This document shows positions 34,170-42,786 of a DNA stretch of 64,000 nucleotides, one piece after another. The notes under the pieces were generated by a model, which worked only from the letters and a program-made list of their open reading frames with translations, was not told the DNA's origin and made no database searches. The stretch lies in the NCBI RefSeq assembly GCF_013283645.1, contig NZ_JABEKV010000004.1, forward strand, positions 186,001 to 250,000. Direction: 5' to 3'. Each line of letters begins with the position of its first letter. Positions within the stretch are counted from its first letter, which is position 1. Source of the stretch: Sinorhizobium psoraleae. Its GTDB lineage: Bacteria > Pseudomonadota > Alphaproteobacteria > Rhizobiales > Rhizobiaceae. A program made the translations under genes and the position numbers.

Positions 34170-34992
34170 GGCGCTCGATCGCCTTGGCGGCCTGCCAGAG
34201 TTCTTCCATGCGCTCCAGCGAGGCGACGTCGAGGCTCTCTCCGCCTGCTTCCAGCTCCTGCTCTATATGACCGAAGCGTCGGCGGAACTTGGTATTGGTG
34301 CCGCGGAGCGCCATTTCCGGATCGGTGCCGACGTGGCGCCCGATATTGACGACAGCGAAAATCAGGTCGCCGAGTTCGTCGGCCACCTTTCGCTGGTCTC
34401 CATCCTTGAGGGCCTGCCGCAGTTCGGTGATCTCCTCCTCGATCTTGTCGAGGATAGGTTCGGGCTTCGACCAGTCGAAGCCGACTTTTGCCGCGCGTTC
34501 CTGAAGCTTGAGTGCTTCGACCAGGGCCGGGAAACTGCGTTGCACGGAACCGAGATGGCTGGCGTCCGCGTCCTGCGGCAGGCCACGCCGCATGCGCCGC
34601 TGCCGCCGGTCGGCCTTCTCGGCCCGTTTGATCTCGTCCCATTGCAGCTTGACCGCCTCAGGCGTATCGGCGTCCGAGCGCGCGAAGACATGCGGATGGC
34701 GACGGATCATCTTGCGGGTGACGGCTTCGACGACGTCGCCGAAGGAGAATTCGCCGGCCTCTTCCGCTATGCGGGCATGAAAGACCACTTGTAAGAGAAG
34801 GTCGCCGAGCTCGTCGCAGAGATCGTCCATGTCGTGGCGCTCGATGGCGTCGGCGACCTCGTAGGCTTCTTCGATCGTGTAGGGCTTTATCGTCTCGAAA
34901 GTCTGGACGATATCCCAGGGGCAGCCGGTGTCCGGCTGGCGGAGCGCCGCCATGATTTCGAGCAGGCGTTCAATGTCGCGAGAGGGTTCCAT
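34159..34992 (-). CDS. mazG: nucleoside triphosphate pyrophosphohydrolase MazG
   Basis: The product is 277 aa with two tandem MazG domains. The N-terminal one has CPWDIVQTFETIKPYTIEEA, YEVADAI and DELGDLLLQVVFHARIAEE. The C-terminal one has EEEITELRQAL and ADELGDLIFAVVNIGRH; the repeated E-x2-E...E-x2-D motifs bind Mg. It hydrolyses (d)NTPs to monophosphates and pyrophosphate as a house-cleaning enzyme. It starts three bases after the deaminase stop, so the two genes are co-transcribed. Confidence 0.95.
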   Translation of the reverse strand: MEPSRDIERLLEIMAALRQPDTGCPWDIVQTFETIKPYTIEEAYEVADAIERHDMDDLCDELGDLLLQVVFHARIAEEAGEFSFGDVVEAVTRKMIRRHPHVFARSDADTPEAVKLQWDEIKRAEKADRRQRRMRRGLPQDADASHLGSVQRSFPALVEALKLQERAAKVGFDWSKPEPILDKIEEEITELRQALKDGDQRKVADELGDLIFAVVNIGRHVGTDPEMALRGTNTKFRRRFGHIEQELEAGGESLDVASLERMEELWQAAKAIERQLT

Positions 34993-34995
34993 GGC

Positions 34996-35583
34996 TCAGT
35001 TCAGCGGTATCGTGTTCCGGTCCTTGCCTGCCTGGTAGTCTCGAGACAGACGGTGATAACGCTCGCGGATGCGGCCATCCTGCGCAGCGAGTCGTTCCTT
35101 TGTCAGTTGATCGGTATCGCGCGTCAGTGCCGCAATCGAGGCCGATTTCCAGAAGGCGTTTTCCTGTGCGTAGCCGCCCGGTTCCAGCCGGAAGACTTCC
35201 TTCAGGATCTTCAGGTCGTGAGGGATCGAGAAGCTGTCGCGCGAATCCTCGTGGCTGAAGAAATAGTAGAAATTGTCGAAGCCGGCCCAGGTGATCGCGG
35301 AGAGGCACATGGAGCAGGGCTCATGGGTGGAGAGAAAGATGAGTTCCCGTGTGTCGGGCTTGTCTGCCATCTCGTAAAAGCGCTTGAGCGCATGGACTTC
35401 GCCATGCCACAGCGGATTTTCCGTCTCGTTGTTGGTTTCGGCAAGCACCAGCGAAAGATCGGACTTGCGCAGGATCGCCGCGCCGAAGACCTTGTTGCCG
35501 GCTGACACGCCTTTTTCCGTCAGCGGAAGGATGTCTTTTTCGATCACCGTCAACAGGCGTTCGGCCAGTTCCGATTGTCTCAT
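34996..35583 (-). CDS. nucleoside/nucleotide deaminase family protein
   Basis: The product is 195 aa. The zinc-deaminase signature is WHGEVHALKRF (His and catalytic Glu) and THEPCSMCLSAITWAGFDNF (two zinc Cys), with about 30 residues between. The substrate may be a free base, a nucleoside or tRNA; length is above CMP/dCMP and TadA enzymes, with an unassigned C-terminal segment of about 60 residues. It heads a two-gene operon with mazG, which also degrades aberrant nucleotides, so a nucleotide-housekeeping role is possible (inference). Confidence 0.75.
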   Translation of the reverse strand: MRQSELAERLLTVIEKDILPLTEKGVSAGNKVFGAAILRKSDLSLVLAETNNETENPLWHGEVHALKRFYEMADKPDTRELIFLSTHEPCSMCLSAITWAGFDNFYYFFSHEDSRDSFSIPHDLKILKEVFRLEPGGYAQENAFWKSASIAALTRDTDQLTKERLAAQDGRIRERYHRLSRDYQAGKDRNTIPLN

Positions 35584-35813
35584 TTCTGTACTCTCCGCAA
35601 ATATCAGGCGGCATTTAACGGAGGTCGGCTCGCCAGCGCAATGGCCGAGCCAGGCTCGCGGAGCTGTCTGTCCCGGAGATATTTACTCAAAATGGCTGAC
35701 TGTCGAGCAAAACAATACGTGGCCGGAAAAGCATTGAAATTTCTGTTTCTTCAATTGTTGCCGGCTATGGAGGATATTCGCCGCAGCCTGTAGAAGGAGC
35801 CGCTCTTTCAGTG

Positions 35814-37274
35814 ATGTCGCAGCAACTGTCCTTTTTCCCGACATTCTTTAGCGTCGCGCAGAAGCGCGTGGCGGTGTTCGGCAATGGGGACGAGGCTTTT
35901 GCCAAGGTGCGGCTGCTTCTGAATACCGAGGCGCGCATCGTCGTTTATGCGGATGCGCCCGAGGCCTCGTTCGAGACATTCCTCCAGACCAACGGCCTTG
36001 AGACCGTTCGGGAAGCCTTTGCCGCGCATCAGGTCGAGAGCGCCGTCCTCGTGTTCGCTGCGACCGGCGATGCCGTGGCGGACAGGGCGATCGTTGCCGC
36101 CGCGCGGGAAAGAAAAATCCCCGCGAATGCCGTCGATCAGCCGGATTATTGCGATTTCCTGACGCCCGCTCTTGTAAATCGCGCACCGGTCGCCGTCGCG
36201 ATCGGTACGGAAGGGGCGGGACCCGTTCTGGCGCAGATGATCCGCGCCCAGATCGATCAATTGCTTTCTCCGTCGCTCGGTATCGTCGCATCTTTGGCTG
36301 CAAGCTATCGCGATGCGGTCGAGCGGCTGGTCCCGCGCGGTGTCGCGCGCCGCGTTTTCTGGCGGCGGTTCTTCTCCGGTCCGGTGGCCGATCATGTTGC
36401 GCTTGGCGATGTCGCCTCAGCCCGCCGCGAGGCGTCGCGGCTGCTGGATGGTGCAGATCGCGTTTCCGGTCATGTCTGGCTCGTGGGTGCCGGGCCGGGA
36501 GCGGAAGACTTGCTGACGCTCCGCGCGCAGCGCGTGATGATGGAGGCCGATGCGATCGTCTATGACGCACTCGTGCCGCAGGCGATCGTCGATATGGGGC
36601 GCCGCGATGCCGAGCGTCTTTCGGTCGGCAAGCGCAAAGGCTGCCACACGAAATCGCAGGACGAAATCAACCAGTTGCTGGTGAAACTCGCAGGCGAGGG
36701 CAAGCGTGTCGTTCGGCTGAAATCCGGCGATCCTCTAATCTTCGGTCGAGCCGGCGAGGAGATGGCTGCATTGCGGGAAGCCGGCATGAGCTACGAGATC
36801 GTTCCCGGTATCACTTCCGCTTTTGCCGCAGCGGCAGACTTCGAGTTGCCGTTGACCCTTCGCGGCGTCGCGTCGTCGCTGGTCTTCACGACCGGCCACG
36901 ACCTTGCCGGTGACGTGCTGCCGGACTGGGCGCGGCTTGCCGTTTCCGGCGCGACGATCGCGGTCTATATGGGGCGCACTGTGGCGGCTTCGGTTGCCGC
37001 ACGGCTCATGCAGGCGGGCCTTCCGCAGGAGACGACCGTCGCCGTGATCGAGAACGCCAGCCGCGCCGAACGTCGCCTGTTGCACGGGATTCTACGCGAC
37101 CTGCCGGACCTTGAAGCCCGCACGGAGCTCGACGGCCCGGTCATGGTGATCATTGGTGATGCTGTTGCGGGTGCGAATTTCGGCCGGTCGGAGCCGCTTG
37201 CTGCCGGGCGGCGGCAGGGCACCGAGGCCAGGGACGCTTCTAGCGCGAAACGCGCTGAACAGATTTTGAATTGA
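35814..37274 (+). CDS. cysG: siroheme synthase CysG
   Basis: The product is 486 aa (487 if GTG 35811 is used). The N-terminal half, a Rossmann precorrin-2 dehydrogenase/ferrochelatase, has RVAVFGNGDEAFAKVRLLL, DYCDFLTPALVNRAPVAVAI and GAGPVLAQMIR. From about residue 220 the uroporphyrinogen-III C-methyltransferase half has VWLVGAGPGAEDLLTLRAQR, VRLKSGDPLIFGRAGEEM and VPGITSAFAA. It makes siroheme for the sulfite reductase encoded two genes downstream. The spacing of cysG, DUF2849, cysI and DUF934 (11, 14 and 15 bases) marks one operon. Confidence 0.96.
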   Translation: MSQQLSFFPTFFSVAQKRVAVFGNGDEAFAKVRLLLNTEARIVVYADAPEASFETFLQTNGLETVREAFAAHQVESAVLVFAATGDAVADRAIVAAARERKIPANAVDQPDYCDFLTPALVNRAPVAVAIGTEGAGPVLAQMIRAQIDQLLSPSLGIVASLAASYRDAVERLVPRGVARRVFWRRFFSGPVADHVALGDVASARREASRLLDGADRVSGHVWLVGAGPGAEDLLTLRAQRVMMEADAIVYDALVPQAIVDMGRRDAERLSVGKRKGCHTKSQDEINQLLVKLAGEGKRVVRLKSGDPLIFGRAGEEMAALREAGMSYEIVPGITSAFAAAADFELPLTLRGVASSLVFTTGHDLAGDVLPDWARLAVSGATIAVYMGRTVAASVAARLMQAGLPQETTVAVIENASRAERRLLHGILRDLPDLEARTELDGPVMVIIGDAVAGANFGRSEPLAAGRRQGTEARDASSAKRAEQILN

Positions 37275-37285
37275 GGACGACGCGA

Positions 37286-37600
37286 ATGGTGGACAAGGTT
37301 TTGACGGCAAACCGACTGGCGGATGGCATATCCGTCTGGCTCGACGCCTCCGGCAATTGGGTGGAGTCGCTGCAGGACGCCTTCGTCGCCCGCCACGCCG
37401 AGGCCATTGCGGCGCTCGAAGCAACCGGAAAGCGCTCGTTCGACGAGAATAAAGTCGTGGACGTCAACGTTATCGACGTTGAGGAAGTTGACGGCACGCT
37501 TCGCCCGCTGCGCATGCGCGAGCGGATCCGGGCCGAGGGCCCGTCGATAGCCTACGCTCCTGGATATCATGGGCTTTCCGGCCCGAAATTTGCTGCCTAA
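37286..37600 (+). CDS. DUF2849 family protein, in the sulfite reductase operon
   Basis: The product is 104 aa. It is a small soluble protein with no membrane segment, zinc or redox motif; the first residues are MVDKVLTANRLADGISVWLD and the tail SIAYAPGYHGLSGPKFAA. The DUF2849 family is known to me mostly from alphaproteobacterial cysI operons, so a role as a sulfite reductase accessory or siroheme-related factor is inferred from location. The ATG at 37286 is chosen over the in-frame TTG at 37271. Confidence 0.75.
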   Translation: MVDKVLTANRLADGISVWLDASGNWVESLQDAFVARHAEAIAALEATGKRSFDENKVVDVNVIDVEEVDGTLRPLRMRERIRAEGPSIAYAPGYHGLSGPKFAA

Positions 37601-37614
37601 GGACCTGAGACCCT

Positions 37615-39288
37615 ATGTACCGTTACGACGAATTCGACCACGCCTTCGTTTCTGCACGTGTCGAGCAGTTCCGTGATCAGGTCCAGCGGCGGCTGTCCGG
37701 TGAACTGGCTGAAGATGCCTTCAAACCGCTGCGGTTGATGAATGGCGTCTATCTGCAACTGCACGCCTACATGCTCCGCGTTGCTATCCCCTACGGCACG
37801 CTGTCGAGCCGACAGATGCGGATGCTCGCCCACATCGCCCGCAAATACGACCGCGGCTATGGGCATTTCACGACGCGCCAGAACATCCAGTACAACTGGC
37901 CGCGTCTTTCCGACACGCCGGACATCCTGCAGGAACTGGCAAGTGTCGAGATGCATGCGCTGCAGACCTCGGGCAACTGCATTCGCAACGTGACGGCGGA
38001 TCACTTTTCCGGCGCGGCTGCCGACGAAGTTGCCGACCCGCGCCCCTATGCCGAGATTCTCCGCCAATGGTCGAGCGTCCATCCGGAATTCTCGTTCCTG
38101 CCGCGCAAGTTCAAGATCGCGGTAACCGGTGCCGAGCGTGACCGCGCCGCGATCCAGGTGCACGACATCGGCTTGCACCTGAAGAAGGACGAGAATGGCA
38201 GGCTCGGCTTTGCCGTCTATGTGGGCGGTGGGCAGGGCCGGACCCCGATGATCGCCAAGAAGATACGTGACTTCCTGCCGGAAGAGGACCTGCTCTCGTA
38301 CACCACGGCGATCATGCGCGTTTACAACCTGTATGGCCGCCGCGACAACAAGTACAAGGCGCGCATCAAGATCCTGGTGCATGAAACCGGTGCCGAGGAG
38401 CTGGCGCGCCAGGTCGAAGGCGAATTCGCCAAGCTCCAGGACACCGAGTTGAGGCTGCCGGAAGCCGATATCCAGGCGATTTCGGCTTATTTTGCGCCGG
38501 CAGCCTTGCCGAACCGACCGGAAGGCTGGGGAAGCCTCGCGCGCTGGAAGAAGGCCGATCCGGAGTTCGCGCGCTGGGTTCCCCAGAACGTCGAGCCGCA
38601 CAAGCATCCCGACTACGGCATGGTGACCATTTCGCTGAAGCCGATCGGTGGCATTCCGGGCGACGCCAGTGACGCACAGATGGATGCGGTCGCGGATATC
38701 GCCGAGGAATACGCCTTCGATGAAATCCGCGTCAGCCACGAGCAGAACTTGATTCTGCCGCATGTGGCGCTCGCTGATTTGGAGCCGGTCTACCGCGCTC
38801 TGGTTGCGGCCGGTCTCGCGACGGCCAATGCGGGCTTGATCACCGACATCATCGCCTGTCCCGGCCTTGACTATTGCGCGCTAGCCAACGCGCGTTCGAT
38901 CCCGGTCGCCCAGGAGATTTCGAACCGCTTCGGCTCCCCCGAAAGGCAAGCCGAAATCGGCGAGCTCAAGATCAAGATCTCCGGCTGCATTAATGCCTGC
39001 GGCCACCATCACGTCGGCCATATCGGCCTGTTGGGTGTCGAGAAGAAGGGTGCCGAACTTTATCAGATCACGCTCGGCGGGTCTGGCGACGAGAACACGT
39101 CGATCGGCGAAATCATCGGCCGCGGCTTCGAGCCGGAAAAGGTCACCGATGCCGTCGAGACGATCGTCGACACCTATCTCGGTCTGCGCCGGGACAGGTC
39201 GGAGACCTTCCTCGAGGCTTATCGCCGGGTTGGACCGCAACCGTTCAAGGATGCACTCTACGGCGGCAATGCACAGGAAGCCGCTTGA
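37615..39288 (+). CDS. cysI: assimilatory sulfite (or nitrite) reductase haemoprotein
   Basis: The product is 557 aa. It is a siroheme-[4Fe-4S] reductase with tandem ferredoxin-like and haem-binding repeats: N-terminal YGHFTTRQNIQYNWPRL and the cluster motif C415-x5-C421 (CPGLDYC) with C458-x3-C462 (GCINACGHHH). The CNN-type signature and neighbouring cysG, DUF934 and fpr argue for sulfite reduction to sulfide rather than nitrite reduction, although sequence alone does not exclude the latter. No CysJ-like flavoprotein is adjacent, so electrons probably come from ferredoxin. Located mid-operon. Confidence 0.9.
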   Translation: MYRYDEFDHAFVSARVEQFRDQVQRRLSGELAEDAFKPLRLMNGVYLQLHAYMLRVAIPYGTLSSRQMRMLAHIARKYDRGYGHFTTRQNIQYNWPRLSDTPDILQELASVEMHALQTSGNCIRNVTADHFSGAAADEVADPRPYAEILRQWSSVHPEFSFLPRKFKIAVTGAERDRAAIQVHDIGLHLKKDENGRLGFAVYVGGGQGRTPMIAKKIRDFLPEEDLLSYTTAIMRVYNLYGRRDNKYKARIKILVHETGAEELARQVEGEFAKLQDTELRLPEADIQAISAYFAPAALPNRPEGWGSLARWKKADPEFARWVPQNVEPHKHPDYGMVTISLKPIGGIPGDASDAQMDAVADIAEEYAFDEIRVSHEQNLILPHVALADLEPVYRALVAAGLATANAGLITDIIACPGLDYCALANARSIPVAQEISNRFGSPERQAEIGELKIKISGCINACGHHHVGHIGLLGVEKKGAELYQITLGGSGDENTSIGEIIGRGFEPEKVTDAVETIVDTYLGLRRDRSETFLEAYRRVGPQPFKDALYGGNAQEAA

Positions 39289-39303
39289 GGCAGGGACGAG
39301 AAC

Positions 39304-39804
39304 ATGACGAAAATCTGGAAAGAAACCGGCTTTGTGAGCGATGATCCCTGGATCATCGAGACGGAAGAAGCCAAGGCCGGCTCGAACGAAAAGGCGATTC
39401 TCGGCCTCGATGCGTTCCTCGACGCGGTCTCCACTGGGGACGGGCGCGAGTTTGGTGTCCTGATCGCGCCCGCCGACGACGTGACGCGGTTGGCCCCTTA
39501 CCTGGATCGGGTCGCTCTGGTCGCGGTCGCGTTTCCGGCCTTCAATGACGGACGTGCCTTCAGCCACGCCTCGCTGCTTCGCGCGCGGCTCGGCTTCGAA
39601 GGTGAAGTCCGCGCCGTCGGAGACGTGCTGATCGACCAGATCCCGTTGATGTTGCGTTGTGGCATTGACAGTTTCGCTGTCACCAATGCGACGGCGATCA
39701 AGCGTCTTTCGGAGGGGCGCCTACCCGGCATCGCCAATCACTATCAGCCGACTGCAAGGCCCTCATCGGACGTGAAATCTTACAGTTGGCGCCGCGTTTC
39801 TTAA
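39304..39804 (+). CDS. DUF934 family protein, partner of cysI
   Basis: The product is 166 aa, soluble, with no recognised catalytic motif. Conserved-looking blocks are VAFPAFNDGRAFSHASLLR, LGFEGEVRAVGDVLIDQIPL and LMLRCGIDSFAVTNATAIKR. DUF934 proteins occur almost exclusively beside sulfite/nitrite reductase genes and are sometimes annotated 'oxidoreductase'. It starts 15 bases after cysI. The function is unknown; a role in electron delivery or enzyme maturation is inference. Confidence 0.8.
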   Translation: MTKIWKETGFVSDDPWIIETEEAKAGSNEKAILGLDAFLDAVSTGDGREFGVLIAPADDVTRLAPYLDRVALVAVAFPAFNDGRAFSHASLLRARLGFEGEVRAVGDVLIDQIPLMLRCGIDSFAVTNATAIKRLSEGRLPGIANHYQPTARPSSDVKSYSWRRVS

Positions 39805-39948
39805 AAAAACGCGGTTGCGACAGTGTGAAGCAAGCCGAAATCCTCGAAAGCGCCTATATTTGGAAGGGATTTCCTTTCAATCGAGTGCGAGTTGGAATAT
39901 CCGCTCATACTTGATAGACAGGGTCACCATTACAGGACTGTAGCCACG

Positions 39949-40761
39949 ATGAATGCTCCGGCAAAAACGGAAGATTTCGCGATCCAGGCACCGGCGGGTG
40001 TCTTTGTCGAGACGGTCACGAGTGTCACGCACTATACGGACCACCTTTTCCGTTTCCGCATGACCCGTCCCCAGGAGTTCCGTTTCCGCTCCGGCGAATT
40101 CGCCATGATCGGTCTCATGGTCGGCGACAAGCCCATCTATCGCGCCTATTCGGTCGCAAGCCCGGCATGGGACGAGGAACTCGAGTTCTTCTCGATCAAG
40201 GTTCCGGACGGTCCGCTGACGTCGCATCTGCAGAAGATCAAGCCGGGCGACCAGGTTCTTATGCGCAAGAAGCCGACGGGCACGCTGGTGCTCGACGCGC
40301 TTGTGCCCGGCCGCAGGCTTTACATGTTCTCGACCGGTACCGGCATTGCTCCCTTCGCGAGCCTCATCCGCGATCCGGAGACCTATGAAAAGTTCGAGGA
40401 AGTCATCCTTACGCACACCTGCCGCGACGTGGCGGAACTGAAATACGGTTTCGATCTGGTAGATGAGATCCGCAATCACGAGTTCCTGAACGAGATTGTA
40501 GGCGGCAAGCTTCGCCACTATGCGACGGTGACGCGCGAAGACTATCCATTCAAGGGCCGGATCACCGACCTGATGACCAACGGCAAGTTCTTCGCGGATC
40601 TCGGCCTTCCGCCGCTCGATCCGGCGATCGATCGCGGCATGATCTGCGGGTCGACTGCGATGCTCAAGGACACCAAGGAAATTCTGGAGGCCGCCGGCCT
40701 GACGGAAGGCGCCAACAACAAACCGGCGGAATTCGTTATCGAGCGTGCATTCGTCGGCTGA
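39949..40761 (+). CDS. fpr: ferredoxin-NADP+ reductase
   Basis: The product is 270 aa. The FAD domain has the RAYSVAS motif (RxYS) at about residues 65-71. The NADP domain has YMFSTGTGIAPFASLIRDPE and GMICGSTAMLKDTKEIL. It is a bacterial Fpr-type reductase that moves electrons from NADPH to ferredoxin or flavodoxin. The ATG at 39949 is preferred over an in-frame start at 39892. A 144-base gap separates it from DUF934, so it may have its own promoter; its position suggests it powers CysI. A terminator follows. Confidence 0.93.
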   Translation: MNAPAKTEDFAIQAPAGVFVETVTSVTHYTDHLFRFRMTRPQEFRFRSGEFAMIGLMVGDKPIYRAYSVASPAWDEELEFFSIKVPDGPLTSHLQKIKPGDQVLMRKKPTGTLVLDALVPGRRLYMFSTGTGIAPFASLIRDPETYEKFEEVILTHTCRDVAELKYGFDLVDEIRNHEFLNEIVGGKLRHYATVTREDYPFKGRITDLMTNGKFFADLGLPPLDPAIDRGMICGSTAMLKDTKEILEAAGLTEGANNKPAEFVIERAFVG

Positions 40762-40793
40762 TATCGCAGGCAATTGAGATATCAATGATTACG

Positions 40794-40827
40794 AAGAGGC
40801 GCGTCCCGAACGTGCCTCTTTTCGTTT
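40794..40827 (+). terminator. rho-independent terminator of fpr
   Basis: Ten-pair stem AAGAGGCGCG / CGTGCCTCTT (one G-T pair) with loop TCCCGAA, then TTCGTTT, about 30 bases after the fpr stop. Confidence 0.8.
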
Positions 40828-40949
40828 GTGGAGCGTTGAGTTCAGGCAAACATCACGCTGCACGCCGCGCAGACGTCGCATATTCTTGAAGAAGCCTTTC
40901 ACTGGAAAGGGCGGTTAAAGACCGGAAGCATGTCGCCGGACGCTCGACA

Positions 40950-41573
40950 TCAGGCGTCCGCGAGGTAATCCATCAACTGCAACATGGCCGCGGCGGCTTT
41001 CTCGGCATCCGCTGCCTCGATCGCGCGCATCACCTTGATGTGACGTTGCACTGACGCCTTCATCTTTTCCGGCGCCGCGGATGCAAACCATATGCGGCGC
41101 GCATGGGTCTGCAAGGGCGCAAGTGCTGCCGTCAGAAACCTGTTCGGGCAGGCGTCTTCCATGATTTCGTCGAACATCTTGTCGGCGACGAGGAAGCCTT
41201 CCATGTCGCCTTGATCCGAACATGCCGCCATCTGTTGCTCGCAGCCGCTTATCGCCAGCCGAGCCTCGGGGCTCGCATGTTGCGCGACGAGGGTTGCCGC
41301 TAATGGTTCCAACCGTTGGCGCGTCTGCATCACGTGAGCGCGATCCTCCGGTTGGATCATGGTGATCTGTAATCCCACCCGCGCGCGAATCTCGATGAGC
41401 CTCTGCCAGGCAAGTTTCTGGATCGCTTCCCGAACAGGGGTACGGCCATGCTCGGCGAGTTCGATGAGCTGGCGCTCGGTTACGAGCGATCCGGGCTTGA
41501 GCTTTAACGTGACGATGAGGCGTTCGAGCGCCAGATAGGCGAGGTGGGCCTGGGAATGGACTGGCATGGGCAT
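40950..41573 (-). CDS. GntR family (FCD domain) transcriptional regulator
   Basis: The product is 207 aa. The winged helix has LKLKPGSLVTERQLIELAEH and GRTPVREAIQKLAWQRL (about 23-60). The C-terminal all-helical FCD effector domain includes QTRQRLEPLAATLVAQHA, DKMFDEIMEDAC and HIKVMRAIEAADAEKA with metal-type His and Asp. The start is the ATG at 41573, eight bases from a 16-base perfect palindrome. Two copies of the core CTGATATATCAG are in the divergent intergenic region, so it probably represses itself and the divergent DapA-like gene, which is now truncated. Inferred ligand unknown. Confidence 0.88.
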   Translation of the reverse strand: MPMPVHSQAHLAYLALERLIVTLKLKPGSLVTERQLIELAEHGRTPVREAIQKLAWQRLIEIRARVGLQITMIQPEDRAHVMQTRQRLEPLAATLVAQHASPEARLAISGCEQQMAACSDQGDMEGFLVADKMFDEIMEDACPNRFLTAALAPLQTHARRIWFASAAPEKMKASVQRHIKVMRAIEAADAEKAAAAMLQLMDYLADA

Positions 41574-41580
41574 CCCTTGG

Positions 41581-41596
41581 TTCTGATATATCAGAA
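41581..41596. promoter_or_regulatory. GntR operator 1 (perfect palindrome)
   Basis: TTCTGATATATCAGAA, a perfect 16-base palindrome, eight bases upstream of the gntR start codon and next to its AAGG ribosome-binding site. Confidence 0.85.
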
Positions 41597-41628
41597 AATG
41601 ACACGTATTCGAAATGGTGGCAAGCAAG

Positions 41629-41640
41629 CTGATATATCAG
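41629..41640. promoter_or_regulatory. GntR operator 2 (same core)
   Basis: CTGATATATCAG, identical to the core of operator 1, 46 bases away centre to centre, just before the AAGGAGG of the truncated DapA-like ORF. Confidence 0.85.
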
Positions 41641-41659
41641 AAACAAGGAGGCCTATCAT

Positions 41660-41854
41660 GTGCGCGGCGTATTTCCTGCAGTAACCACAAAATTCACGAC
41701 TGAGGGCGAGTTCGACAAGGCGGAGATGGAACGCCGCTTTGCGTTCGAGGCCGGCGCGGACGGCATGATCGTTTGCGGTTCGCCTGGCGAGAACATGACG
41801 CTCGACGCGGAGGAGGTTGCCGGCGGCAAGCGGCCGACACTGCCCGCACTTTGA
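41660..41854 (+). pseudogene. truncated dihydrodipicolinate synthase (DapA)-family gene
   Basis: The reading frame codes for 64 aa from a GTG at 41660 (an ATG two bases earlier is out of frame and stops after 8 codons). RGVFPAVTTKFTTEGEFDKA and GADGMIVCGSPGENMTLDAE match the first 50 or so residues of DapA-family lyases, including the conserved CG-x-x-GE block. The chain then goes straight to AGGKRPTLPAL and a stop, where a full protein needs about 240 more residues including the Schiff-base Lys. The tail may be the original C-terminus, implying an internal deletion. AAGGAGG and operator 2 remain intact upstream. Confidence 0.75.
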
Positions 41855-41941
41855 CAGTTCCGGCGGGGCCGGTTGCCGGTCCGCCTCGTTCTAGGCGGTC
41901 ACGCGATCCCGCGAGGGCGGTACGGAAAAACTGACGATTGA

Positions 41942-41982
41942 AACGAGAACGGCCCGCCAGTTGCTGGCGGGCCGTTCTCGTT
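41942..41982 (-). terminator. terminator of the aap operon
   Basis: Perfect 19-pair stem (AACGAGAACGGCCCGCCAG and its complement) with a 3-base loop, about 20 bases after the aapP stop on the minus strand. Only a short T-rich stretch follows, so it works chiefly by stem stability. Confidence 0.8.
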
Positions 41983-42001
41983 CGAATTTATGCTCTCGAT
42001 A

Positions 42002-42772
42002 TCAGTGCAGGATCTGGCTGAGGAACAATTTGGTGCGCTCGTGCTGCGGATTGTCGAAGAACTCGGCAGGCGAATTCTGTTCGACGATCTGGCCTTGATC
42101 CATGAAGATCACTCGGTTGGCGACCTGACGCGCGAAACCCATTTCGTGGGTCACGCACAGCATGGTCATTCCTTCTTCGGCGAGGCTCACCATCGTGTCC
42201 AACACTTCCTTGACCATTTCCGGGTCGAGCGCCGAAGTCGGCTCATCGAACAGCAGGATCTTCGGCTTCATGCACAGCGAACGCGCGATCGCCACACGCT
42301 GTTGCTGCCCGCCAGAGAGCTGGCCCGGATATTTGTGCGCCTGCTCCGGAATCTTTACGCGCCTCAGGAAGTGCATCGCCACTTCCTCGGCCTGCTTTTT
42401 CGGCATCTTGCGAACCCAGATCGGCGCCAGCGTGCAGTTTTCAAGAATCGTCAGATGCGGAAACAGGTTGAAGTGCTGGAAAACCATTCCGACTTCGCGG
42501 CGCACCTCATCGATCTTTTTCAGGTCGTTGGTAAGCTCGATGCCATCGACGACGATCTTGCCCTTCTGGTGTTCCTCGAGCCGGTTGATGCAGCGGATCA
42601 TCGTCGATTTGCCGGAACCGGAAGGGCCGGCGATGACGATGCGCTCGCCTCCCATAACTTTGAGATTGATGTCGCGCAGAACGTGGAAGTCTCCGTACCA
42701 CTTGTTCATGCCCGTGATTTCGATCGCAACATCGGTCCCGGTCATTTTGGAAGTTGTGGCTAGATTGGCCAT
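42002..42772 (-). CDS. aapP: general L-amino acid ABC transporter ATPase AapP
   Basis: The product is 256 aa. Walker A is [21 protein letters not shown]-loop [16 protein letters not shown], signature [15 protein letters not shown], Walker [16 protein letters not shown] and H-loop [11 protein letters not shown]. It is of the PAAT (polar amino acid) class, energising uptake of many L-amino acids. The ATG at 42772 is the normal start; the longer frame upstream reads into the intergenic region and aapM. Last of aapJ-Q-M-P, 14 bases after aapM. Confidence 0.96.
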   Translation of the reverse strand: MANLATTSKMTGTDVAIEITGMNKWYGDFHVLRDINLKVMGGERIVIAGPSGSGKSTMIRCINRLEEHQKGKIVVDGIELTNDLKKIDEVRREVGMVFQHFNLFPHLTILENCTLAPIWVRKMPKKQAEEVAMHFLRRVKIPEQAHKYPGQLSGGQQQRVAIARSLCMKPKILLFDEPTSALDPEMVKEVLDTMVSLAEEGMTMLCVTHEMGFARQVANRVIFMDQGQIVEQNSPAEFFDNPQHERTKLFLSQILH

Positions 42773-42786
42773 GTTATTTCCCCTTT

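Noticed and set aside
41658-41684. ATG at 41658 as start of the DapA-like remnant
   Set aside because: This frame stops after eight codons; the GTG two bases later opens the frame with family similarity.
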